A stretch of 13,000 nt of DNA, taken from Desulfobacterales bacterium (GTDB lineage Bacteria > Desulfobacterota > Desulfobacteria > Desulfobacterales > BuS5). The DNA lies in the NCBI GenBank assembly GCA_016735355.1, contig JAERRQ010000118.1, positions 1-13,000 on the forward strand, in the 5' to 3' direction. The position numbers were made by a program, and so were the translations under genes. Numbering within the stretch: position 1 is the first letter of the stretch; each line of letters begins with the position of its first letter. This document shows, piece after piece, positions 6,095-12,552 of this stretch. A model generated the notes under the pieces. It saw only the letters and a list, made by a program, of their open reading frames with translations. It had not been told where the DNA came from and made no database searches.

Positions 6095-7879
6095 ATGGGA
6101 AAAATGCAAAAACTGCTGAACGATCCGATCTTTTCCGTTGGAGGATCGGAAACAGGCTCAAAAGTGATGCCGCTGAAAGAAGCAGTGAGCAGATATGTAA
6201 AGCAGGGTATGATGATACATACATGCCAGACAAGCATCAGATGGTGCCATGCAATTTTTAATGAAATTGCAAGGCAGTTCTGGGGCAAAAGGGCTGATTT
6301 TACCCTGGCCGGCATTTCAATGAATTTCCCCCATGCGGTGCTTGTGCATGGCGGGCTGGTCAAAAAAATGATTACAAGTTATTTTGGCGATCCCTACATA
6401 GTGCCGAGCCCCAACAGAGTGTTTCAGAAAGCCGTAAAAGAAGGAACCCTTGAGATTGAGCATTGGTCCATCTATACCATAACCCTCCGTCTGCAGGCCG
6501 CAGCCCTTAACCTTCCCTTCCTTCCCACCCACTCGCTTTTAGGAAGCACAATGGAGCAGGATAATAAAAAGGATCTCGTTATCATGGATGATCCATTGCG
6601 GGCAGGAGAAAAAATAGCCCTGGTAAGCGCTCTGCAACCAGATCTTACCATAGCTCATGGATGGCTTGCCGATTCTGAAGGAAATGCCGTTTTCCTTGCT
6701 CCCCTTGGTGAAAATATAAAGGGAGCGCTCGGAAGTAAAGAAGGTGTAATCCTTACAGTCGAAAAGATCGTGCCCACGGAAATCTTAAGGAAGTATTCAC
6801 ATATGGTAAAACTGCCTGGCATCTATGTGAAAAGCGTCTCGGAAGTTCCTTTTGGGGCGCATCCCAGTGGTTTGTCCCGCGCAGGCTTGGATGAACTGGA
6901 TCTCTATAGTGAAGATTACCCTTTTATCGAAGATGTCCATCAGGCCGGCAAAAGCAAGGATTCCTTTCAGGCCTGGATAGACAAATGGATCCTTTCATGT
7001 TCCAGTCATGAAGACTATCTAGCCAAACTGGGTCATGAGAGGATTCAGAGGCTTACCGGGCAGTCGAATCCTGAATCCTGGCGTGTCAATTTTTCAAGTC
7101 TTGCAAAAATAACAGATAATGAAAAATATACCCCGATTGAAATGGCAATGGTTGTAATGGCCAGAATACTGGTGCAGAAAGTCAAAAAAAATAAACATAA
7201 AACTCTTCTGGCGGGCGCAGGGATTGCCAACCTTGCCTCCTGGCTCTGTTTTTACAAGCTGAAGCAGGAAGATTATTCTCTGGAATTGATGGCTGAAATA
7301 GGAATGTATGGGTATGTTCCCTGCCCTACCGAGCCGATTCTTTTCAATACCAGCAATTTTGCAACCTGCAAAATAACAACCGATATCCCGACCATTATGG
7401 GCCTGTTTGTGGGCGGCATAAAAGCGAACTGCATAGGCGCGCTCGGCGCGGCACAGATAGATCAACACGGCAGCATCAATACCACCAAAATGGATCAGGA
7501 TAATGTTATTGTAGGCTCCGGCGGGGCTAATGATGTGTGCAGTGTTGCTAAAGATGTGGTAATAATTCTGCCCCAGTCATCGGACAGACTCCTATCAGAT
7601 GTATATTATATCACTTCTCCAGGAAAAAATGTCAGTACCGTGGTATCAACCATGGGAATTTTTGAAAAAATGGCTAATGATTCGGGCTTCACCTTAACCG
7701 GGTATTTCCCCTCAAACGAAAAAAACCTGGAAAAAATCATAGAAAAATTCCAGAAAAAATCAAGCTGGTCCTTTAATGTTGGAAAAAACTTGAAAGAGAT
7801 AAAACCTCCTGCGCATGATGAGTTAAAAATGCTCAGGATATTCGATCCGGACCGCTACTACCTTGGAGAATTAAAATAA
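6095..7879 (+). CDS. Fused GctA-GctB-like class I CoA-transferase / CoA hydrolase
   Basis: 594-residue fusion of the two subunits of a class I CoA-transferase. Residues ~23-320 resemble GctA of glutaconate CoA-transferase (KVMPLKEAVSRYV, QAAALNLPFLPTHSLLGS, EDYLAKLGHERI). Residues ~345-594 resemble GctB (GAAQIDQHGSINTT, VGSGGAND, YYITSPG). Glu401 in AEIGMYG aligns with the catalytic Glu54 of Acidaminococcus GctB, which forms the glutamyl-CoA thioester, so transferase chemistry is possible. The same fold includes IpdAB, which hydrolytically opens a steroid-derived ring, so a C-C hydrolase role is an alternative. It starts 4 bp after the SDR stop with no clear ribosome-binding site, suggesting coupled translation. 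Most family members are separate A and B chains. The role in the cluster could be activation of a dicarboxylate or CoA transfer between intermediates. Confidence 0.9.
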   Translation: MGKMQKLLNDPIFSVGGSETGSKVMPLKEAVSRYVKQGMMIHTCQTSIRWCHAIFNEIARQFWGKRADFTLAGISMNFPHAVLVHGGLVKKMITSYFGDPYIVPSPNRVFQKAVKEGTLEIEHWSIYTITLRLQAAALNLPFLPTHSLLGSTMEQDNKKDLVIMDDPLRAGEKIALVSALQPDLTIAHGWLADSEGNAVFLAPLGENIKGALGSKEGVILTVEKIVPTEILRKYSHMVKLPGIYVKSVSEVPFGAHPSGLSRAGLDELDLYSEDYPFIEDVHQAGKSKDSFQAWIDKWILSCSSHEDYLAKLGHERIQRLTGQSNPESWRVNFSSLAKITDNEKYTPIEMAMVVMARILVQKVKKNKHKTLLAGAGIANLASWLCFYKLKQEDYSLELMAEIGMYGYVPCPTEPILFNTSNFATCKITTDIPTIMGLFVGGIKANCIGALGAAQIDQHGSINTTKMDQDNVIVGSGGANDVCSVAKDVVIILPQSSDRLLSDVYYITSPGKNVSTVVSTMGIFEKMANDSGFTLTGYFPSNEKNLEKIIEKFQKKSSWSFNVGKNLKEIKPPAHDELKMLRIFDPDRYYLGELK

Positions 7880-7895
7880 ACAGGAGATATAACTG

Positions 7896-9038
7896 ATGGC
7901 TTTTACAGATGAACAGATCATGATCAAGGATATGGTTGCCAAGTTGAGCAGGAATGAAATTTTGCCTTTATCAAAAGATGCTGACATAGCAGGACATTCG
8001 TCACCTGAAATTGTAAAGCTTCTGGTGGAAAACGGGCTCCTAAAAATGGCTCTTCCTGAAGAATACGATGGGATTAACGCTGATTATACTACAATTGCGC
8101 TGGTTGTGGAAGAATTAGCAAAAGTAGATGCATCCGCTGCAATGACCGTTTTTGTTACCCAGGCGCTTATTAATATAATGAAGCAATGGGCAAATCAGGA
8201 GCAGAAAGATCGATTTTTTAAAAAAATGTTTGCCGGTGACAAAGTCAACGCCTTTTCTTTGACAGAGGCTAATTATGGATCCGAAGCTGCGGCTATTCAG
8301 ACCAAGGCGGTGCTTGAAGGAGATTATTATACCATCACAGGAAACAAAATTTTCGTAACCAATGCCGATATTGCCGATTTCACCCTGGTGTTTGTCAGAA
8401 CCGGCGAGGGTAAAAGGCACAAGGGCTTGTCCGGCATTATAGTTGAAAAAGGCACCCCCGGTTTTCGTCTCGGCAAGCATGAGGATAAAATGGGATTAAG
8501 GGGCTCGGATCTGTCTGAAATGATATTCGAGGATGTCAAGGTGCCTAAAGAAAATCTGCTGGCCGGCCCCGGCAAGGGATGGGACATACTGATGAGCGGC
8601 GGGGCTGATATGAGAGCCTACGGCCCCGGCGCCATGGCAATCGGGCTGGCCCAGGGAGCCCTCGATTATGCCTTGAAATATGCCAAAGAGAGAATCCAGT
8701 TCGGCAAGCCACTCAGCGAACTTCAGGGCATTCAATTCATGCTGGCGGATATGTCTATCCAGATAGAGGCCGGCCGTAGTCTTCTTTACCGCACCACGGA
8801 ACATATGGACACAAATCCTGAAGAGCAGGCTTTAAGAAAACGTCTTGTATCATCCACCAAATGTTTTGCTTCCGATGTGGCTATGCAGGTGACCACGGAT
8901 GCGGTGCAGATTCTAGGCGGTTATGGAGTCATGAGGGAATTTCCGGTGGAAAGGATGATGCGGGATGCCAAGATGATCCAAATATTCGACGGCAGCAATC
9001 AGATTCAGCGGGTTATAGTATCGCGCAGCCTGCTATAG
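7896..9038 (+). CDS. Acyl-CoA dehydrogenase with Asp at the catalytic-base position
   Basis: 380-residue acyl-CoA dehydrogenase of normal length, preceded by CAGGAGAT. It has the N-terminal helical domain, a flavin/substrate loop reading LTEANYGSE (122-130; the family usually has LTEPxAGSD), ERIQFGKPLSELQ, LGGYGVMREFPVERMMRDAK and IFDGSNQIQR. In the last motif most relatives have YEG with Glu as the base that takes the alpha proton; here codon 8988-8990 (GAC) gives Asp365. Asp at this site is known from cyclohexane- and cyclohexene-carboxyl-CoA dehydrogenases of anaerobic aromatic degraders, so an alicyclic or otherwise unusual substrate is possible. Electrons would go to an electron-transferring flavoprotein, not encoded here. 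It is the last gene of the cluster. Confidence 0.94.
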   Translation: MAFTDEQIMIKDMVAKLSRNEILPLSKDADIAGHSSPEIVKLLVENGLLKMALPEEYDGINADYTTIALVVEELAKVDASAAMTVFVTQALINIMKQWANQEQKDRFFKKMFAGDKVNAFSLTEANYGSEAAAIQTKAVLEGDYYTITGNKIFVTNADIADFTLVFVRTGEGKRHKGLSGIIVEKGTPGFRLGKHEDKMGLRGSDLSEMIFEDVKVPKENLLAGPGKGWDILMSGGADMRAYGPGAMAIGLAQGALDYALKYAKERIQFGKPLSELQGIQFMLADMSIQIEAGRSLLYRTTEHMDTNPEEQALRKRLVSSTKCFASDVAMQVTTDAVQILGGYGVMREFPVERMMRDAKMIQIFDGSNQIQRVIVSRSLL

Positions 9039-9138
9039 TATAGGCTTTAAGATAAAAATTTTGGATGCGTTATCGGTCGTAGGAGTATACGATACGCATC
9101 CCTCTGGCCTTCCCAAAATGATTATATTAAAGCCTATA
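9039..9138. repeat. 100-bp terminal-inverted-repeat element (MITE-like or structured repeat)
   Basis: Perfect 12-bp inverted ends, TATAGGCTTTAA at 9039-9050 and TTAAAGCCTATA at 9127-9138, begin directly after the dehydrogenase stop codon. Inside, ATTTTGG (9058-9064) matches CCAAAAT (9113-9119), and GGATGCG-T-TATCG (9063-9075) matches CGATACGCATCC (9090-9101) with one bulged base. The whole unit can fold into a long stem. It has no coding capacity and no terminal T-run. It could be a small non-autonomous transposable element or a 3' transcript-stabilising structure. Confidence 0.8.
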
Positions 9139-9175
9139 ATTTGGTGTAATAATTGGGCCGGGAGGAGGTTTTAAA

Positions 9176-9451
9176 ATGACTACCAGGGTTCATACAATAA
9201 TTACCGGAAAAGTACAGGGCGTTTGTTTCAGGATAACTACAAAGCAAGAGGCTGAAAAACACGGTGTCACAGGCTGGGTGAGAAACAGAATTGACGGCTC
9301 TGTAGAAGCCGTTTTTGAGGGTGAAAAAGAGAGAGTGAACTCAGTGCTAAAATGGTGCCGGGACGGCCCGCCAATGGCAAGGGTCAATAAGGTTGAAAGA
9401 AGATCGGAAGAGCATAAAAACGAGTTTCACAACTTTCAAGTTTTACCGTAA
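9176..9451 (+). CDS. acyP: Acylphosphatase
   Basis: 91-residue acylphosphatase, the usual family length, hydrolysing the carboxyl-phosphate bond of acyl phosphates in the cytoplasm. The signature GKVQGVCFR gives the phosphate-binding loop and catalytic Arg19, and GWVRNRIDGSVE gives catalytic Asn37. The start is fixed by GGAGGAGG about seven bases upstream. It stands alone between the catabolic cluster and the convergent HU gene, and probably has its own promoter in or after the inverted-repeat element. No link to the upstream pathway is evident. Confidence 0.95.
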   Translation: MTTRVHTIITGKVQGVCFRITTKQEAEKHGVTGWVRNRIDGSVEAVFEGEKERVNSVLKWCRDGPPMARVNKVERRSEEHKNEFHNFQVLP

Positions 9452-9463
9452 TTTGAAAAAAGT

Positions 9464-9530
9464 AAGGCGGCCTTCTTCTGTTTGCAATTATTACAAATAA
9501 GCATGCAGAACCTGTCAAAGAAACCGCCTT
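9464..9530. terminator. Possible bidirectional terminator between acyP and HU
   Basis: Inverted repeat AAGGCGG (9464-9470) / CCGCCTT (9524-9530), with an inner TTCTG / CAGAA pair, lies between two convergent genes. The arms are short for a 53-base loop and there is no strong T-run, so the assignment rests mainly on position. Confidence 0.35.
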
Positions 9531-9540
9531 GAATCATTAC

Positions 9541-9813
9541 CTATACGGCATCTTTGAGTTTTTTACCCGGTTTGAACTTAACAACATTGCACGCTTCTAT
9601 ATTAATCGGCTCGCCTGTTTGAGGGTTACGCCCTGTCCTGGCCTCTCGACGCACTTTTGAGAATGTGCCGAATCCTACCAGGGTTACCCTTCCATCCTCT
9701 TCTTGAAGGGCTTTTGTGACATTGCTTAAAAACGAGTTAAGGGCATTTGAAGCAACAGCTTTGGATACCCCTGCATCCTGCGCCATTTTCTCTATTAATT
9801 CCACTTTTTTCAT
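9541..9813 (-). CDS. hup: HU-family DNA-binding protein
   Basis: 90-residue histone-like protein of the HU/IHF family, the standard length. It binds and bends DNA as a dimer in the nucleoid. The diagnostic arm segment reads VGFGTFSKVRREARTGRNP, followed by QTGEPINI and a basic C-terminus (VVKFKPGKKLKDAV). The minus-strand start is preceded by AAGGAG. It is convergent with acylphosphatase and reads in the same direction as ftsY upstream. HU is preferred over IHF from the overall pattern, but the two are hard to separate in deltaproteobacteria. Confidence 0.95.
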   Translation of the reverse strand: MKKVELIEKMAQDAGVSKAVASNALNSFLSNVTKALQEEDGRVTLVGFGTFSKVRREARTGRNPQTGEPINIEACNVVKFKPGKKLKDAV

Positions 9814-9849
9814 TCTTGTTGACTCCTTAGTCTTGGGGTTTACGTGAGT

Positions 9850-9855
9850 ATTATA
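9850..9855 (-). promoter_or_regulatory. Candidate -10 box of the HU promoter
   Basis: Read on the minus strand this is a perfect TATAAT, 36 bp upstream of the HU start codon. The -35 region at optimal spacing is poor; the nearest TTGACA (9901-9906, minus) is too far upstream, and sits in the loop of a 9-bp inverted repeat GGTTTTTTT/AAAAAAACC (9889-9916). Tentative. Confidence 0.3.
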
Positions 9856-10028
9856 AAATTAGACCGACTTTTAAAGCTCCCTACAGCAGGTTTTTTTCTA
9901 TGTCAACAAAAAAACCGCACCCTGCAACACTTTTACCGATTTCCAGGCATCCTTACGGGCTATCCCAAAAAGTAGTTGACAGTTTTAAGGATAAACCAGG
10001 AAATGAAAAATACCGATAAAAAAAACGC

Positions 10029-11183
10029 TTAAAACAAAGCACTTACATAATCTTTTGGATTAAAAACGTCAAGGTCATCTATCGTCTCTCCGACTCCGAT
10101 ATACAGCAATGGAATATCAAGTGTGCTGCAAATACTTATAACAACACCACCCTTGGCAGTGCCGTCAAGTTTTGTTATGACAACTCCGGTTATTCCAAGG
10201 GAGTCATTGAACATCTCGGCTTGTGACAATGCATTTTGACCTGTTGTGGCATCGAGTACAAGAAGAATCTCATGGGGAGCTTCCGGGATTTTTTTTGCAA
10301 GAGCGCGTTTAATTTTTTTAAGCTCTTCCATAAGATTAACTTTGGTGTGCAGCCTTCCGGCAGTATCTACAAAAACAATATCGGCATCTCTTGCCAGGGC
10401 TGCTTCAATACTGTCATATGCCACAGCAGCCGGATCCGAATTGTCCTTATGCTTAATGATATCCGCACCGGCCCTGTCGGCCCAAATCTCGAGTTGCTCT
10501 ATAGCCGCAGCCCTGAAAGTGTCCGCCGCAGCTATCAGCACTTTCTTTCCGGAACCGGCGGATTTAGCGGCAAGCTTTCCTATGGTAGTTGTTTTACCTA
10601 CTCCATTTACACCTATAACCATTACAACGTGGGGTTTGCCTTGAACAATTTTCGCCGTTTTCTCCTTCGAATCAAACAAGGCCAGGATTTCTTCATTTAA
10701 GATCTCTTTCAACTGATCAGCGCCGGATATTTTAAAAGATTTCTGTGAAATATTCTCCAAAATATCCATGGAAGCCTGTACTCCGATATCTGAAGTAATC
10801 AGAAGTTCTTCAAGTTCTTCAAGCATATCGTCGTCAAGTTTTCTTTTACCTGTAAAAAGATCGTCTATGTCTGTTGTGAAAATCTCCCTGGTTTTGGAAA
10901 GGCCATTTTTTAACCTCCCGAAAAAACCGGCTCCATTCCGCGTTTTCTCAGGTTCTTGAACCTCCTCAACCTCCTCAACCTCCTCAACCTCTTGAATATT
11001 TTGTTTTTCTTCGAAGCCTTCAACACCATCACCTGTTTCTTCATCAGGTGGCTTTTCTATTTCAGTAATTGTTGAATCAACTTCTTCATTCTCAGAATTA
11101 TCCTCCTGCCCTGCAACTACCTCCTCAGTTTCGATTTCTTCCTGAGGTTGATTTTTCTTCTTTTTAAACCAATTAAAAGCCAT
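10029..11183 (-). CDS. ftsY: Signal recognition particle receptor FtsY
   Basis: 384-residue SRP receptor GTPase, which docks SRP-ribosome complexes at the inner membrane for co-translational insertion. The N-terminal ~85 residues form the acidic A domain, with EVEEVEEVEEVQE encoded by a 9-bp repeat. The NG domain follows: GVNGVGKTTTIGKLA (P-loop), DTFRAAAIEQL, VDTAGRLHTK, TKLDGTAKGG and the closing GVGETIDDLDVFNPKDYVSALF. The ribosome-binding site TAAGGA overlaps the stop of the smc remnant, 11 bp upstream, showing that the ancestral order was smc-ftsY with coupled translation. With smc truncated, ftsY must now be read from a promoter within the remnant or mobile DNA upstream; I found no convincing one. 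Confidence 0.98.
   Translation of the reverse strand: MAFNWFKKKKNQPQEEIETEEVVAGQEDNSENEEVDSTITEIEKPPDEETGDGVEGFEEKQNIQEVEEVEEVEEVQEPEKTRNGAGFFGRLKNGLSKTREIFTTDIDDLFTGKRKLDDDMLEELEELLITSDIGVQASMDILENISQKSFKISGADQLKEILNEEILALFDSKEKTAKIVQGKPHVVMVIGVNGVGKTTTIGKLAAKSAGSGKKVLIAAADTFRAAAIEQLEIWADRAGADIIKHKDNSDPAAVAYDSIEAALARDADIVFVDTAGRLHTKVNLMEELKKIKRALAKKIPEAPHEILLVLDATTGQNALSQAEMFNDSLGITGVVITKLDGTAKGGVVISICSTLDIPLLYIGVGETIDDLDVFNPKDYVSALF
10961..10996 (-). repeat. 9-bp tandem repeat in the FtsY acidic domain
   Basis: Three perfect copies of CCTCCTCAA plus one degenerate copy (CCTCTTGAA) on the plus strand encode the repeated VEE triplets of FtsY. The repeat keeps frame, so copy-number change would only alter the length of the acidic linker. 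Confidence 0.8.
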
Positions 11184-11194
11184 ATATCCGTTCC

Positions 11195-11446
11195 TTATTT
11201 CATAACAGTTTCCAAATTTACTGAAACAATCTTTGAAACCCCTTTATTCTCCATTGTAATTCCAAAAAGAGTATCAGCAAATTCCATACTTTTTTTATTG
11301 TGTGTTATCATTAAAATTTGGGATTTCTCTCCTATAAGCTGTAACAGGTTATTAAACCGGAAAATGTTTGCTTCGTCAAGAGAAGCATCGATTTAATCCA
11401 TAAAACAGAAGGAGGCGGGCTTTATCAAAAAGATGGAGAATATAAA
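11195..11446 (-). pseudogene. smc: C-terminal remnant of SMC chromosome-partition ATPase
   Basis: Minus-strand translation gives the last ~84 codons of SMC. IFSIFLIKPASFCFMD is followed by an in-frame TAA (11393-11395), then IDASLDEANIFRFNN, then KSQILMITHNKKSMEFADT and the natural stop at 11195-11197. The stop replaces the Walker B glutamate of the usual DEIDAxLDEAN motif (GAA to TAA would be a single change). The end of the D-loop and the H-loop (ITHN) remain. Upstream homology stops near 11447, where IS3-type terminal sequence begins. Its place directly upstream of ftsY is the normal location of smc in deltaproteobacteria, so this is a broken native gene rather than a passing fragment. A functional SMC or a substitute such as MksB would have to be encoded elsewhere. 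Confidence 0.88.
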
Positions 11447-11530
11447 TGTATAGTGGACCCCAAAGATTAGACAGTGTGTTAAGGTGTCATTCCAAGAAAA
11501 AGGATGTAGAGTTTGGGGCCGATCCACACA
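11447..11530. mobile_element. IS3-type insertion-sequence end remnant
   Basis: Directly at the smc break point the sequence reads TAGTGGACCCCAAAG and soon after ATTAGACAG, the kind of terminus seen in IS3-family elements. About 55 bp further, GTTTGGGGCCGATCCAC is an imperfect inverse (GTGGA and CCCCAAA shared, three extra bases). No transposase frame is left between the two, so this is either two fused IS ends or a tiny deletion derivative. Family placement is from memory of IS3 ends, not from a database search. Confidence 0.5.
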
Positions 11531-11590
11531 TTTATAGTTTATATTTTATAATACCAATGAGATATAGATGTCATGCCACCTGAATCATAA

Positions 11591-11758
11591 AATCGTGCTG
11601 CCGCCCGGGATATGCTGTATTTCCGGGCAGTCAGAGAACTTGCCCTTAGGATGATACAGCTTTCAGGGAAATTGAACATTTCATTACCCGCTGTAAGCCA
11701 GTCCATGGCATACGGTGAAAAGATAGTAGAGTCCTGTAAATATAAGCTTTTGAAGTGA
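11591..11758 (+). pseudogene. RAYT (REP-associated tyrosine transposase) C-terminal remnant
   Basis: Plus-strand codons 11591-11758 read NRAAARDMLYFRAVRE, then LALRMIQLSGKLNIS, then LPAVSQSMAYGEKIV, ending at TGA. This matches the C-terminal tail of RAYT-type IS200-related transposases, in which a WAVRELG-like segment precedes a small helix-turn-helix (KLGISxPAVSxAVxRGE). The catalytic HUH/Tyr domain is absent; a stop codon lies just upstream in frame. It is therefore a dead fragment. An open minus-strand frame over the same DNA is its shadow. Confidence 0.6.
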
Positions 11759-11934
11759 AAAGTGTAAATGTGTCCCCAAGCCCCACAGAAGCCGAGCCGA
11801 TTTAGAACATTTGTAGTTTTGTGATAGCTTAGGACTTTTTTAATAATTTTTAGGATAGCGCCTGCATCAAGTGAGCAGTACCTTCTGTGCTCAAGCGCCC
11901 AGTTTAAAACCATATTATTATATGTATATTTATA
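11759..11934. other. AT-rich spacer without recognisable gene
   Basis: Between the RAYT remnant and the brnT promoter. It starts with AAAGTGTAAATGTGTCCCC and becomes very AT-rich toward brnT. I see no coding signature on either strand; probably decayed mobile DNA. Confidence 0.4.
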
Positions 11935-11963
11935 TTGCCTTTATCCCTTCTAATTGATATTAT
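11935..11963 (+). promoter_or_regulatory. Candidate brnTA promoter
   Basis: TTGCCT (11935-11940), a 17-bp spacer and TATTAT (11958-11963) form a good sigma-70-type promoter. Transcription would start at about 11970, on the brnT start codon itself. In known brnTA systems the BrnA or BrnTA complex represses this promoter; the AT-rich DNA around the -10 box is the likely target, which is inference. Confidence 0.5.
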
Positions 11964-11969
11964 TAAATT

Positions 11970-12242
11970 ATGAAAAAGGTAAGATTTGAATGGGATGCTA
12001 AAAAAGACAAGCAAAATCAGGAGAAACATGGAGTTTCATTTGAATCTGCCCAATATGCCTTTATCGATCCTGATCGTATTATTGCCGAGGATTTAAATCA
12101 CAGCCAAAAAGAAAAACGATATTATTGTTTTGGTAAAGTCAGAAATGGAATTATAACCGTTCGTTTCACATATCGTGGCAGGGTCATACGCATTATTGGT
12201 GCAGGATACTGGCGAAAGGGGAGGACAATATATGAAAAATAA
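11970..12242 (+). CDS. brnT: BrnT-family ribonuclease toxin
   Basis: 90-residue BrnT (DUF497) toxin, a RelE-like fold RNase that stops growth by cleaving RNA and is neutralised by BrnA. The family pattern is clear: FEWDAKKDKQNQEKHGVSF, then FIDPDRIIAEDLNHSQKEKRYYCFG, then ITVRFTYRGRVIRIIGAGYWRKG. The C-terminus has IIGAGYWRKGRTIYE where the Brucella type has IISARRAxxxE, a subfamily difference rather than obvious decay. No ribosome-binding site is visible, and the promoter lies so close that the mRNA may be leaderless. The next gene, brnA, overlaps its end by 11 bp. Confidence 0.93.
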   Translation: MKKVRFEWDAKKDKQNQEKHGVSFESAQYAFIDPDRIIAEDLNHSQKEKRYYCFGKVRNGIITVRFTYRGRVIRIIGAGYWRKGRTIYEK

Positions 12243-12486
12243 AATTAAATACACTGATGAACCATTGGGAAAATTACGTATAGTTGATGATTTTCTACCT
12301 CCTCCTGAAGATTTACTGTTTAAAGAGGAAAATGTAAAAATCACGATCACTCTCAGCAAAGATAGTGTTGATTTTTTTAAAAATGAAGCAAAAAAGCATA
12401 ATACACAGTATCAAAAAATGATCCGACGGCTTTTAGATCTATATGCTGCACATCATAAGCAACCGCCCCGAACCAATCCGTTGTAA
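12232..12486 (+). CDS. brnA: BrnA-family antitoxin (ribbon-helix-helix)
   Basis: 84-residue BrnA antitoxin, which binds BrnT and represses the operon through a C-terminal ribbon-helix-helix DNA-binding domain. VKITITLSKDSVDFFKNEA forms the strand and first helix, and YQKMIRRLLDLYAAHH is the second helix. The N-terminal part (KLRIVDDFLPPPEDL) is the usual toxin-facing segment. The start at 12232 is chosen because GGGGAGGA lies 6-13 bases upstream and the 11-bp overlap with brnT is typical. An in-frame ATG at 12175 would add 19 residues without family similarity. The pair is intact inside otherwise decayed DNA. Confidence 0.92.
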   Translation: MKNKIKYTDEPLGKLRIVDDFLPPPEDLLFKEENVKITITLSKDSVDFFKNEAKKHNTQYQKMIRRLLDLYAAHHKQPPRTNPL

Positions 12487-12505
12487 ACGCTTCTCGCAGG
12501 CTTGA

Positions 12506-12546
12506 TTTTGAGCTCAAAAGCGCACCTTAAAAAACCTTGTTTTTTT
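12506..12546 (+). terminator. Weak candidate terminator after brnTA
   Basis: A perfect 14-bp palindrome (TTTTGAGCTCAAAA, 12506-12519) and an AAAAAAC/GTTTTTT pair leading into a T-run (12540-12546) follow brnA. The stems are AT-rich and the first lies 20 bp from the T-run, so this is tentative. Confidence 0.3.
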
Positions 12547-12552
12547 GTCTTG

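Noticed and set aside
10236..10700. Long plus-strand open frames opposite ftsY
   Set aside because: They are antisense to the conserved GTPase domain of FtsY and show no independent protein signature.
11148..11396. 82-codon open frame on the plus strand
   Set aside because: It is antisense to the start of ftsY and the smc remnant; the smc match on the minus strand is specific.
11539..11913. 124-codon open frame on the minus strand
   Set aside because: It has no domain signature, and part of it is antisense to the RAYT-like tail, which explains the open frame better.
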